Positions 1 to 7,305 are shown, numbered from the stretch's first letter. The stretch: 10,708 bases of DNA from Microcaldota archaeon (GCA_026419815.1 JAOAKR010000008.1:7903-18610); one strand, 5' to 3'. Numbers and translations are program-made. Notes: generated by a model from the letters alone, not told the origin.

Positions 1-617
1 TTTCATTTACAGAGGTAAGGCCTGACAAGCTGTACGTTATGGACTTGGAGAGTATTGACTCGCGCATACAATCTGCGGGGGAGCTGATTGCGCGCTATGA
101 TGCTGACAAGGTGCTTGTTGTGGCATCACGCCTTTATGCAATAGATGCGGCACAGAGGTTCTGTGACCTTGTCGGCTGCAAGCTCGTCAAGGGCAGGTTC
201 CAGCCAGGCACGCTTACCAACCCGAAGAGCAAGCACTTTACAGAGCCACAGCTCGTAATCGTGTCCGACCCGAGGACGGAAATACAGGCGCTCAAGGAAT
301 CGTCGTTCCGGGGCGTGCCTGCCATCGGCCTTGTTGATACGGACAACTCGGCAAGGTATCTTGATCTTGTTGTCCCCTGCAACAACAAGGGCAAAAAATC
401 ACTGAGCCTTGTGTACCGCCTGCTTGCAGCCACTGTGCTCAAGCTGCGTGGTGATGCTGATGCTGATGCCAAGGTAAAGAAGGCGTTTGAAGATCTTGAA
501 ATGCCCGCAGAGGGGCAACCCCCGGCTGAAGGAGCGCCGGCCGCTGAGGCTGAGCCACAGGAAGAGGCCGCAGGTGCTGAGAAAAAAATGCGCAGGAAGA
601 AAAAGAGCGAAGAGTAA
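1..617 (+). CDS. rps2: 30S ribosomal protein uS2 (archaeal S2), 5' end cut by window
   Basis: This is the small-subunit ribosomal protein uS2, which binds the 30S body near the 16S 3' domain. The reading frame is open from base 3, and the bases before the first ATG (39) translate to SFTEVRPDKLYV. That matches the archaeal S2 segment usually written as x-Y-K-V-R-P-D-G-L-Y-V, so 39 is an internal methionine and the true start lies left of the window. Numbered from that methionine, family landmarks include the GRFQPGTLTNP block (about 52-62), the ASDP-like VSDPR block (about 76-80), the LVDTDN block (about 98-103) and NNKGKKSLSLVY (about 115-126). After about residue 138 the protein continues as a low-complexity Ala/Glu/Pro-rich tail ending in a Lys/Arg-rich stretch, longer than the core fold needs. 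It ends at TAA 27 bases before the convergent DUF2070 gene. The identification is firm; the tail function is unknown. Confidence 0.95.
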   Translation, partial: SFTEVRPDKLYVMDLESIDSRIQSAGELIARYDADKVLVVASRLYAIDAAQRFCDLVGCKLVKGRFQPGTLTNPKSKHFTEPQLVIVSDPRTEIQALKESSFRGVPAIGLVDTDNSARYLDLVVPCNNKGKKSLSLVYRLLAATVLKLRGDADADAKVKKAFEDLEMPAEGQPPAEGAPAAEAEPQEEAAGAEKKMRRKKKSEE

Positions 618-644
618 TCCTCGCTTTCGCTTCCAGCTCAATTA

Positions 645-2396
645 TCAAATTACTGAAAGCGCCCAGAGTGCAAAGAGTATCCCAGCAATAAGCACTAGGG
701 GGAGCACAAATTTTGCGACAGAGACTATTGCATTCACGGTGCCGATTAGCTTGAGTGACTGCCGGGGCCCGAACACCTTTAGGCGCACATCTAGGGATTT
801 GGCATATGCCTTGAACGGCTGCACTTCCCCCTTGAGCGCTGATGCGCGCGCATATATCTCCTCTTCAACCTTGGATGTGTCATATGCGCCGAATGGGTTG
901 ACGACGCCGCTTACCTTGTTCTGCATATGCGAATCCGTTGTCATTATCACGACGTCCGTGTATAAATGCCTGAGATGGGACTCAAGCCGTGATTTTGCCT
1001 CGTTTGTAATGCCATTTGAGTCAATCACCACGTAAAGCACAGATTGGCCTTTTGACACAAAACAGAAAAGGCTTATGCCATTGCCGCTTATGCCGTGTGA
1101 TGAGTAGGAGTCATCGCACAGTTTGGCACACGCAAACTTGGCCTGTGATTGCTTCACCTGCCCCGCCACGCTTCCAAGCTTGCGCATCGCGCTTACGTAT
1201 TCTGCAGCTTCTTCAGAGCCGAGCAGGAACTGTGTTATCTCGCCGGTTTCAGAGTTGTGCTCATCTGCGATAAGCGCAGTGCTGAAATGCCTGCGGCCAA
1301 TCTCGCGTAGCAGCAAGCCGAGCCCGTAATCCATATCCTCTGTGGTGTGGGGGTGCCTGCTAAACGTGCTCAGCACGGAATCGCCTATAAGCAGGTGCGA
1401 TGCAATTGCCTTGCCGTGCGACGTCCTTACAAAAGCCATTTTTGCTGGGCGTGCCTTTGCCTTCGCCTCGGATATGAACTTCCTGAGTGGGGAAACTATG
1501 CGCTCAACCTGCGAGGAGGTTGTTGGGTTGAAATCGTGCGTGCAAGCGCCGTGCATCACCACCGTGCAGCCCACATCACTTGCAAGCTTTGCAGAAATCT
1601 CCGTTGGGAAATTGCTGCCCCCCAGGCTTCCGAACGGCCCAAAATGGACTTGTGGCGAAGTGATTAGGCAAGACCCGTTCGTGGTGCTTACGTAAAGCGC
1701 ATCAACCACCGTGTCAGCGTAAACACCTATCTTGTGGAATTCTGCCTCAAGGTCCCGCGAGCCGTACAGCCACTGGGAGACGAACAGCGAGAATGCCTTG
1801 GTGCTTGATATTGAGAACGCCTTCTTGAGTGGGGCGTTCACTATGTTTATGAGTATATACGTAAAGGCTGCAAAGATGGCCGAGCTTACTGCAAGCTTTA
1901 TGAGCAAGTCATTGGGGGAAAGCGAGATTGCCTCAAAGTAATACATCATTATTGAGAAGAAGAACAGCTGCGTCAGGGAAAGCATAACGCCACTGTACCT
2001 CAGCCAAAATATGAAGTATGAGCATAGGAAGACTACCAGGGATATCACCGAATAGCCGATTATCAGGGCATTTATGTCCCCAAGCGCAAAGAAGACCGCA
2101 TAAACCACCACATACAGCACAGACGCGATGAGCATAAGGAATAGCGCGCGCTTCAGCATAACCCCCCTTGCAACCCTGAACAGGGCCGCGGAAAGCACTG
2201 CGGGCACTGTTATGAGCAGGAAAGATGTCAGCATTGCCTGGAATGCGCTGAACCCTTTGAAGTAGGCAAGCACGGCTGCAAGAACCGCGGTTAACATCAG
2301 CAATGCGACAAGCTGGTAGCGCGGCTTAGGCAACGATATGAAATAATTTGTAAGGTTTACTGCCTGCGACACGTCCTTGCCAACTTCGGTTTGCAT
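645..2396 (-). CDS. DUF2070 (COG3356-type) membrane protein, predicted ceramidase-like hydrolase
   Basis: This 583-residue protein is recognised as DUF2070, an archaeal membrane family that COG3356 describes as a predicted lipid hydrolase of the neutral ceramidase superfamily; no activity is proven. The N-terminal third has about six hydrophobic helices (roughly 31-46, 51-73, 82-106, 109-132, 138-155 and 165-187). The soluble domain carries likely metal or catalytic motifs: HFGPFG followed by GGSNFP (251-264), HGACTHDFNP (282-291), an ADEHN motif (377-381) and TTDSH (486-490). A last helix at about 556-582 anchors the C-terminus. The length and motif order look complete. The ATG at 2396 lies about 25 bases downstream of a TATA box and lacks an SD, so the message is probably leaderless. 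The gene follows ftsZ after 36 bases but appears to have its own promoter. A lipid or envelope role is inferred from the family. Confidence 0.85.
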   Translation of the reverse strand: MQTEVGKDVSQAVNLTNYFISLPKPRYQLVALLMLTAVLAAVLAYFKGFSAFQAMLTSFLLITVPAVLSAALFRVARGVMLKRALFLMLIASVLYVVVYAVFFALGDINALIIGYSVISLVVFLCSYFIFWLRYSGVMLSLTQLFFFSIMMYYFEAISLSPNDLLIKLAVSSAIFAAFTYILINIVNAPLKKAFSISSTKAFSLFVSQWLYGSRDLEAEFHKIGVYADTVVDALYVSTTNGSCLITSPQVHFGPFGSLGGSNFPTEISAKLASDVGCTVVMHGACTHDFNPTTSSQVERIVSPLRKFISEAKAKARPAKMAFVRTSHGKAIASHLLIGDSVLSTFSRHPHTTEDMDYGLGLLLREIGRRHFSTALIADEHNSETGEITQFLLGSEEAAEYVSAMRKLGSVAGQVKQSQAKFACAKLCDDSYSSHGISGNGISLFCFVSKGQSVLYVVIDSNGITNEAKSRLESHLRHLYTDVVIMTTDSHMQNKVSGVVNPFGAYDTSKVEEEIYARASALKGEVQPFKAYAKSLDVRLKVFGPRQSLKLIGTVNAIVSVAKFVLPLVLIAGILFALWALSVI

Positions 2397-2415
2397 ATGC
2401 GTTGATTTGGCTAAA

Positions 2416-2427
2416 TAAGTATAAAAA
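2416..2427 (-). promoter_or_regulatory. TATA box for the DUF2070 gene (leaderless promoter)
   Basis: On the minus strand this reads TTTTTATACTTA and sits in the 36-base gap between ftsZ and the DUF2070 gene. Its centre is about 25 bases upstream of the ATG at 2396, the usual archaeal distance from TATA box to transcription start. Transcription would therefore begin at or next to the start codon. No SD-like sequence precedes that ATG, which agrees with a leaderless message. The T-rich stretch could also help end the upstream ftsZ transcript. Confidence 0.6.
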
Positions 2428-2432
2428 TAGAA

Positions 2433-3470
2433 TTAAAGGTAGCTAAGCTGCTCCAGTAGCTTGCTGCTCTCGTCTTCCTTCTCCTTTTGCGTATAATGCA
2501 GGGACGGCGTGAAAGACTTGTCAAGTATCCTGCTTGAAACTCCGGTTATTATAGAGGTCACGATAATCTCATCACCCATATTGGGGTTGACTCGTGCGCC
2601 CCACAATATGTTCGCGGAATCAAGCAATGACCTTCCGACTTCCTCGCCGATTCTCGTGGCATCTCCAAGCGTGAGCGACCGCCCACCGCTGATGTGGATG
2701 AGTGCGCCGTTAGCGCCTGCCAAGTCAACATCAAGCAGCGGGTTTGCAAGCGTGCTTGTTATTGCATCCTCAACACGCGTGCCGCCCTTGCCTTCGCCAA
2801 CCGAGATCATTGCCAGCCCCTTGTTTGAAAGAAGGGCGGTTATGTCCGCAAAGTCTATGTTGATAAGGCTGGGGTGCTGTATCGTGTCCGAGATGCCCAT
2901 AACCGCATTAGCAACAATCTCATCGGCAAGCGCAAACGCCTTGTCCATTGGAAGGTTGGGGACGTAGGAGACCAGCTTGTTGTTGTCTATGAGGACCACC
3001 GTATCCGCGTGCCTCTTGAGCTCATCTATGCCCGCAAGCGCTTTCTTCATGCGTGCGCGCTCAAGCGCAAACGGGAACGTGACCATCCCGACAACGCAAG
3101 CCCCCTGCTCCTTTGCAATCTTTGCAACCACTGGTGCTGAGCCTGTGCCGGTGCCGCCGCCCATACCCGCAGCTATGAAGACCAGCTCCGAGCCCTCAAG
3201 CATCTTCCTTATGTGATCCTTGTCAAGCTCGGCGGCCTTCTGCCCCATCTCCGGGAAGCCACCGCAGCCCAAGCCCCTCGTGAGGGCGTGGCCGAGCACG
3301 TGCTTCTTGTGGGCGCGCACGATGCCCAGGTGCAGCTTATCCGAGTTTATTGCGATGGTTTCGGCGCTGGTTATCCCCATATCAGTAAGGCGGGTGATGG
3401 TGTTGCATCCCGCACCACCAAGCCCGACCACCGATATTTTTGCGCCGAAATCACCGTTTTCCACGTCCAA
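2433..3470 (-). CDS. ftsZ: Cell division GTPase FtsZ, second paralog of the pair
   Basis: This 345-residue FtsZ is a tubulin-like GTPase that polymerises into the division ring at the membrane. The GTP-binding parts are intact: GLGGAG (16-21) near the N-terminus and the tubulin signature GGGTGTG (104-110). The T7 loop NIDFAD (204-209) contains both catalytic aspartates, so it should form active filament interfaces. The body aligns with the upstream ftsZ product with a single one-residue gap, and about half of the positions are identical by eye. The tails differ: this one ends in a charged linker and SSKLLEQLSYL. The start shown is TTG, 11 bases after the upstream stop, with a GGTGG SD just before it. 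A GTG two codons further in (3464) has better SD spacing and is an equally good candidate. It is co-transcribed with the upstream ftsZ. The FtsZ1/FtsZ2 assignment cannot be settled by reading. Confidence 0.95.
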   Translation of the reverse strand: MDVENGDFGAKISVVGLGGAGCNTITRLTDMGITSAETIAINSDKLHLGIVRAHKKHVLGHALTRGLGCGGFPEMGQKAAELDKDHIRKMLEGSELVFIAAGMGGGTGTGSAPVVAKIAKEQGACVVGMVTFPFALERARMKKALAGIDELKRHADTVVLIDNNKLVSYVPNLPMDKAFALADEIVANAVMGISDTIQHPSLINIDFADITALLSNKGLAMISVGEGKGGTRVEDAITSTLANPLLDVDLAGANGALIHISGGRSLTLGDATRIGEEVGRSLLDSANILWGARVNPNMGDEIIVTSIITGVSSRILDKSFTPSLHYTQKEKEDESSKLLEQLSYL

Positions 3471-3481
3471 GTTCCCACCGC

Positions 3482-4552
3482 TTAACCAATGACCTCAATG
3501 TCATTGACAGGGCCCTGCTCCTCCTTCTGGCCGAACTTGCCGATAACGCTTGCACCGGTCACACCGGTTACTATCGCGACTATCTCAAGCTTGCCGTCAT
3601 AGTTCGGGAGAAGCCTTGCGCCCCACTTGACATTTGCCTCGGCATCCATCTTCTCTGAGATGAACTCGCCTGCCTTGATTGCGTCACCGAGCGTAAGGTC
3701 CCTGCCACCGCTGATGTGGATTATCGCGCCCTTTGCGCCCGCAAAGTCAACATCAAGCAGCCTGTTCTTGAGCACAGACTCTGATGCACCCCTCACGCGG
3801 TCCGGGCCCTTGCCCTCACCCACTGCGATGAAGCCGACACCACCATCCGCCATAATTGCGCGGACATCCGCAAAGTCAATGTTGATAAGCGAAGGCTGTG
3901 TGATTGTCCACACGAGGCCGCTGATTGCCTTTGCAAGGATTTCATCCGCAACTGCAAACGCATCGTTTATCGGAAGGTTGGGGACGAGCTCAACGAGCCT
4001 GTTGTTGTCCACTATGATGACTGAGTCGCACACTTTGCGCAGCCTCTCAATGCCCTCCTCGGCCTTGATTCTCCTCGCCCTCTCAAGCGAGAATGGGTAG
4101 GTGACCATTGCGACGGTGATTGCCCCCTGGTCCTTTGCGATCTCGCCGATTACGGGCGCCGCACCGGTACCAGTGCCTCCACCCATACCAGCGCACAGGA
4201 ACACGAGATGTGCGCCGCTGAGCTCGCGCTCAATTGATGCACGGTCAACCTCTGCTGCCTTTGCACCGACTTCGGGATAGCCGCCCGCACCGAGGCCCCT
4301 CGTTATGCTCTTGCCAATGAGGAGCTTCTTTGCGCGCGGGTCAATCACGTTCAGGTGCTGCTTGTCCGTGTTCACGGCTATCAGCTCGGCACCCTTTATG
4401 CCTGCTGCCAGCAGCCTGTTGATTGTGTTGTTGCCTGCACCACCGACCCCAATCACTGAGATCTTAATGGACTCGTTGTCCATTGTTTCAGGTGCATTCG
4501 CGGCCTTTTCGGCTTCGCGGTTTCCCAGGGCAGATCTTATTATGCTTTCCAT
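3482..4552 (-). CDS. ftsZ: Cell division GTPase FtsZ, first paralog of the pair
   Basis: This 356-residue FtsZ is the leading gene of a two-ftsZ operon. It has GVGGAGNN (35-42), the signature GGGTGTG (124-130) and the T7 loop NIDFAD (224-229), so nucleotide binding and hydrolysis should be intact. A short N-terminal extension (1-28), rich in Glu and Ala, precedes the core. The C-terminus is a short linker ending in IEVIG, possibly a partner-binding tip. An upstream in-frame ATG at 4621 would add 23 residues, but it lies beyond the TATA box at 4597-4606. The ATG at 4552 has a GAGGG SD five bases upstream and a sensible leader of about 20 bases, so 4552 is chosen. NxDFAD and the standard FtsZ body rule out the CetZ branch. 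It probably acts in the same ring as its neighbour, as FtsZ1 and FtsZ2 do in haloarchaea. Confidence 0.96.
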   Translation of the reverse strand: MESIIRSALGNREAEKAANAPETMDNESIKISVIGVGGAGNNTINRLLAAGIKGAELIAVNTDKQHLNVIDPRAKKLLIGKSITRGLGAGGYPEVGAKAAEVDRASIERELSGAHLVFLCAGMGGGTGTGAAPVIGEIAKDQGAITVAMVTYPFSLERARRIKAEEGIERLRKVCDSVIIVDNNRLVELVPNLPINDAFAVADEILAKAISGLVWTITQPSLINIDFADVRAIMADGGVGFIAVGEGKGPDRVRGASESVLKNRLLDVDFAGAKGAIIHISGGRDLTLGDAIKAGEFISEKMDAEANVKWGARLLPNYDGKLEIVAIVTGVTGASVIGKFGQKEEQGPVNDIEVIG

Positions 4553-4557
4553 GGTTT

Positions 4558-4562
4558 CCCTC
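4558..4562 (-). promoter_or_regulatory. SD site deciding the ftsZ start
   Basis: The minus strand reads GAGGG here, five bases before the ATG at 4552. It supports the shorter ftsZ start over the in-frame ATG at 4621, which has no such site and lies upstream of the promoter. Confidence 0.65.
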
Positions 4563-4596
4563 TTTAAATAGGTGTGCTTTTTATTGTGCAGCGAAC

Positions 4597-4606
4597 ATTT
4601 AAATAA
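4597..4606 (-). promoter_or_regulatory. TATA box of the ftsZ-ftsZ operon
   Basis: The minus strand reads TTATTTAAAT, close to the archaeal box A consensus. Transcription would start about 25 bases downstream, near 4575, leaving a leader of roughly 20 bases that contains the GAGGG site before the ATG at 4552. A second TATTTAAA at 4563-4570 is too close to the start codon to serve this ATG. Confidence 0.6.
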
Positions 4607-4960
4607 CAAATTTTCGGACAAAATAAATTGCTAAAAAACGACAAAAGTCATAATAAGTTAAGATAATTGTCACTTTGGCGAAATGAGTCAGAAAAATCAT
4701 TATTTCGTGTTAAATCCAAATTTTAGCGGAGTTCAATATGGCAAAAAATAATTTTTCATATGAAATAAAGGCTAAAATAGGTATTTTTCGTTTTAAGAAG
4801 CGTTTTAGAATCTGTTTTTTGAAAAAAGGCAATATAGACATTGTTTTACGGCTTATCGCAGAGAAAAGAGCAAATTACCACTTTAAGATGTTTTAAACGT
4901 TTAGAATCTCGATTATGGCTGGCAAAATGGTTATTTTTTGAAAACAGGGCTCTTAAATCC
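4607..4960. other. AT-rich intergenic spacer without a supported gene
   Basis: This stretch lies between the end of the membrane-protein operon and the ftsZ promoter. It is strongly AT-rich compared with the flanking genes and holds many A and T runs. I see no credible ORF, tRNA or C/D-box RNA. It must contain the 3' end of the membrane-protein transcript; minus-strand T-tracts, such as six Ts at 4822-4827, could serve as archaeal oligo-T terminators. It also contains imperfect direct repeats, listed separately. Confidence 0.7.
4789..4950. repeat. Imperfect direct repeats in the AT-rich spacer
   Basis: A block at 4789-4830 and one at 4889-4950 share the same order of elements: GTTTTAA, then CGTTTTAGAATCT (4801-4813) or CGTTTAGAATCT (4898-4909), then a TTTTTTGAAAA run ending in GGC (about 4815-4830 and 4934-4950). 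The second copy carries about 20 extra bases between the last two elements. The copies may be a decayed duplication or spaced binding sites. Low complexity makes chance similarity possible for the A/T runs, but less so for the shared CGTTT(T)AGAATCT. Confidence 0.4.
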
Positions 4961-5989
4961 TTAAATCAGCCGTATAAGCCCTCTGCCCAAATCACCAACG
5001 TTTGCCTGCATAAGCTGGGCAAACTGGTGCATAAATGAGTATGCGCCGACGATTGCGACAAGCGGGTAAAGTATAAGGGAAAGCAACGTTAGCTGTATGA
5101 ATGAGGCCATCAGCGAGAGTATTACCCAGTCTTTGGAAGATGAGTTCTCATCAACTAGCTGCCGGTGGCTCAGCATTGCATCTATATAGTAGTTGAGGAA
5201 ATCACTAGGCGCTTCGTGTGCAACCGTCATCATTATTTCTCCCTCATTGACTTTAAGCACGCCCATATTTGATATCAGCAGAATTGAGAACAGGAGAGGA
5301 TATACAAAATAGAGCGCAACTGATGATGCAATTAGGAACGCACCGAGCGACCGTGTGAATGGGAACGCACGGAATGCAAGGCCCGCAGGGAACGCCAAGA
5401 CGAAATATGACTTGATGAGCTCAATTAAAGCAAGCTGGAAGTATATGAAGAGAAAACCATAATACGAATATTGGATCTGTGATGCGATTATTTCTGCAAT
5501 CGGTTTGGCAAAATAATAGCCCAGGCAACCGTATCCAGGGAAGTACTCGCAAAGAGATGCTAATGTGACGGCCGGCACATATGCGAGATACAAACAGTTG
5601 TATATGGAATTCAGCCTGTCCAGCCGTGAGTACAAGTATGCTTTAGCCAAGGCGATATGAGGGAGCTCTTCCACTTGCGAGGCGTAAACCATTATGTCCA
5701 TATATTTGGCAAGCTCCCCGCTTCCTGTAGCCGTAGCAAAATCTGTCAGGAACACGCGCACAAGATCCGTGAAAAGCGCAAGCGCACCAACTGAGAGGAA
5801 TAGGAACAGCGCGGTTGCAAGGCATTGGAACACTTCATTTGATATCCACGACTCAAGGCTCTTGTTCTGTATTATCTTTGACGCCATATACAGGAGTGCG
5901 ATTATTGCTGATGTGATTAAAAGCACTATTGTTGCGTATCCAAATGAGCTCGCCATCATCGCGTAATAATACGAATAATAGTCCATCAT
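4961..5989 (-). CDS. Polytopic membrane protein, paralog 5 of tandem family
   Basis: Unrecognised membrane protein of 342 residues, last in the five-gene operon. It has the family's first block, a helix ending LLYM (32-35) plus the 29 following residues, aligning without gaps to its paralogs. It also has the second block at 199-234, with G203, R207, FPFTR (209-213), G216 and a helix ending in P231. Helices are predicted at about 19-39, 56-74, 175-198, 213-240 and 288-317. The first outward loop holds C132, C147 and C155, suited to a disulfide. The protein ends in GLIRLI, like its paralogs, although no gene follows in the operon. The start overlaps the stop of paralog 4 by four bases (ATGA), with GGGTGAT just upstream; the next codon is also ATG and gives better SD spacing. 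The VirB6/CedA-like role is only a hypothesis. Confidence 0.85.
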   Translation of the reverse strand: MMDYYSYYYAMMASSFGYATIVLLITSAIIALLYMASKIIQNKSLESWISNEVFQCLATALFLFLSVGALALFTDLVRVFLTDFATATGSGELAKYMDIMVYASQVEELPHIALAKAYLYSRLDRLNSIYNCLYLAYVPAVTLASLCEYFPGYGCLGYYFAKPIAEIIASQIQYSYYGFLFIYFQLALIELIKSYFVLAFPAGLAFRAFPFTRSLGAFLIASSVALYFVYPLLFSILLISNMGVLKVNEGEIMMTVAHEAPSDFLNYYIDAMLSHRQLVDENSSSKDWVILSLMASFIQLTLLSLILYPLVAIVGAYSFMHQFAQLMQANVGDLGRGLIRLI

Positions 5990-5996
5990 ATCACCC
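5986..5996 (-). promoter_or_regulatory. Overlapping stop/start with embedded SD (paralog 4 to 5)
   Basis: The minus strand reads GGGTGATATGA. GGTGAT can pair with the archaeal 16S tail, and the same bases encode the final Val-Ile of paralog 4. The TGA stop and the ATG start share bases, indicating coupled translation. Confidence 0.6.
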
Positions 5997-7296
5997 GGAA
6001 CACCTGTATGAGGTCAAGCTGCTCGCCCATTGATGCCGAGAGCGTGCGCACAAGCTCAATCAGTATTATGAACTCCATTGCAGGAAGCATCACAGCAACA
6101 AAGAAAAAGTCAGTGTTGAGGAATAGCACTACAATGAGAGTGAACAGCGGGGCAGCGCTAAATGAAATTGCTTTTAATATCCCCAATCCTGTGAGTAAAA
6201 TAGTTGTGGCGAGCCCTCCCATCGCACCACCAATAACCTTGCTAACGACAACAAGTAATGCAGTCGTTGCAAGGGCCACGGTTATCCCGATGCCGCTGTA
6301 TGAGGCGCCATCAACTATCATGCCGCCCTTCCCCATATTCGCATCTTCTTTCAGCACACATTTCCCTTCAATTGTACTGTAAGGCGCATTTTTGCAGCAC
6401 AATGACCCGTCCTCGTTGGGGGGCTCGCCTTCAATAATACAGGGTGAGCAGTATCCTCTCGCCTCGGAAGGGCCCCGCAGGCAGGTGCCGGAGTTACACT
6501 CATCATCCTGAGTGCACGAAGGCGCATTATATAGGAATGAGTTTAGCTGTGCTTCATCAACATCAACGTTTTTCACGAATATGTAATAATTGTACGCAAG
6601 GAAAAGTGGATATATTACGCTTCCTGCTATTGCAAGGGATATCAGTGCTCCCCCAAAAGTCTTAGTTGCAGGGATGACACGGAAAAGTACCCCCAAAGGC
6701 AGGAGCAGCGTGAACGCACTCTGCTCAAAAAATTTGAGCGTGAACATCTGCGTGGATATCGAAATCAGGAGCACGGTTACCGATGAAAACATTAGACCAG
6801 CCATATTAAGTATGGGCTCAAACCCTTGCATAGACGCTATTGAGCCGAGCGTGCCTGGCACTTCAACCTTGAAGCTTGACATCTGGGCGGAATATATAAT
6901 TTGCAGAAGCAGCGACTTGTAGAATTTTTCCCCCAAATAGTATATCAGGTTAAGGTAAGCATCACCAAGCTCAATCAGCGGGATGCTGTTCACATCAACA
7001 CCGCCAGCCCCCTCGCCCCCTACTTTGAAATCAAGGCCAAGGTAAGCCGGTGTTATGTTGCACAGACTGTTCACAAGGCCGAGGAGGATTACTATGAACA
7101 CTGATAGGCTAAGTATCTCGCTTATTCCAGCACGCGCAATCCCCTTCACCTGCGGCCTTGACACTATAGTGCCCACCATATACATTAGCGCATAAAGGCT
7201 CACGCCTATTAGCAGTGCGAGCGTTGAGTAGAGCAGCCAGTCTACCTGTGCGGAGCACACGCCTCCCATGGGTGCATATTGCGGAAGCGCCATCAT
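5986..7296 (-). CDS. Polytopic membrane protein with eight-cysteine loop, paralog 4
   Basis: Unrecognised membrane protein of 436 residues. The first family block has the LMYM helix end (37-40); the second block is at 198-233 with LPLGVLFR, G215 and P230. Its distinguishing feature is the loop after the second block (about 241-332). Residues 261-313 hold eight cysteines spaced C-x5-C-x4-C-x10-C-x2-C-x13-CC-x11-C, typical of a small disulfide-stabilised extracellular module. This fixes the loop as outside if disulfides form. The C-terminal part has more helices than paralog 5 (about 333-352, 357-375, 378-394 and 396-416). The end is QVFRVI, a variant of the RLI tail. It overlaps its neighbours by four bases on both sides. 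The Cys-rich insert suggests a surface contact, receptor or adhesion role for this subunit; that is inference. Confidence 0.85.
   Translation of the reverse strand: MMALPQYAPMGGVCSAQVDWLLYSTLALLIGVSLYALMYMVGTIVSRPQVKGIARAGISEILSLSVFIVILLGLVNSLCNITPAYLGLDFKVGGEGAGGVDVNSIPLIELGDAYLNLIYYLGEKFYKSLLLQIIYSAQMSSFKVEVPGTLGSIASMQGFEPILNMAGLMFSSVTVLLISISTQMFTLKFFEQSAFTLLLPLGVLFRVIPATKTFGGALISLAIAGSVIYPLFLAYNYYIFVKNVDVDEAQLNSFLYNAPSCTQDDECNSGTCLRGPSEARGYCSPCIIEGEPPNEDGSLCCKNAPYSTIEGKCVLKEDANMGKGGMIVDGASYSGIGITVALATTALLVVVSKVIGGAMGGLATTILLTGLGILKAISFSAAPLFTLIVVLFLNTDFFFVAVMLPAMEFIILIELVRTLSASMGEQLDLIQVFRVI
6358..6516 (-). other. Cysteine-rich mini-domain inside paralog 4
   Basis: Codons 261-313 of paralog 4 encode eight cysteines in 53 residues, starting with a C-x5-C-x4-C arrangement of Asp, Glu and Gly-rich spacers (DDECNSGTC). 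The segment lacks hydrophobic stretches and is followed by a transmembrane region. The pattern resembles small secreted disulfide modules, such as Dickkopf-like or knottin-like ones. No specific family is claimed. None of the four paralogs has an equivalent insert. Confidence 0.7.
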
Positions 7297-7305
7297 ATCA
7301 GCCTC
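7293..7305 (-). promoter_or_regulatory. Overlapping stop/start with embedded SD (paralog 3 to 4)
   Basis: The minus strand reads GAGGCTGATATGA. It is the same string as at the paralog 2/3 junction. GAGG and TGAT both match parts of the archaeal SD GGAGGTGAT. The bases also encode the Arg-Leu-Ile end of paralog 3, and TGA overlaps the next ATG. Confidence 0.65.

Noticed and set aside
487..1035. Plus-strand ORF of 182 codons overlapping rps2 and the DUF2070 gene
   Set aside because: It lies antisense or out of frame to two well-supported genes and its translation shows no protein-like pattern.
2433..4552. Possibility that one of the ftsZ genes is a CetZ or other tubulin-like gene
   Set aside because: Both keep NIDFAD and the standard FtsZ body and length.
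4563..4570. Second TATA-like TATTTAAA before ftsZ
   Set aside because: A start about 25 bases downstream would fall inside the coding region, with no good start codon after it.
4553..4621. N-terminal extension of ftsZ from an ATG at 4621
   Set aside because: It lies upstream of the TATA box, lacks an SD and has no FtsZ-like sequence; the ATG at 4552 has a GAGGG site.
4814..4828. T6-G-A6 palindrome as a terminator hairpin
   Set aside because: Only A-T pairs with a one-base centre, so no stable stem; the T-tract alone may still matter.
4841..5038. Plus-strand ORF of 65 codons starting in the AT-rich spacer
   Set aside because: It runs into the 3' end of paralog 5 on the other strand, has no SD or recognisable motif, and the composition looks like chance.
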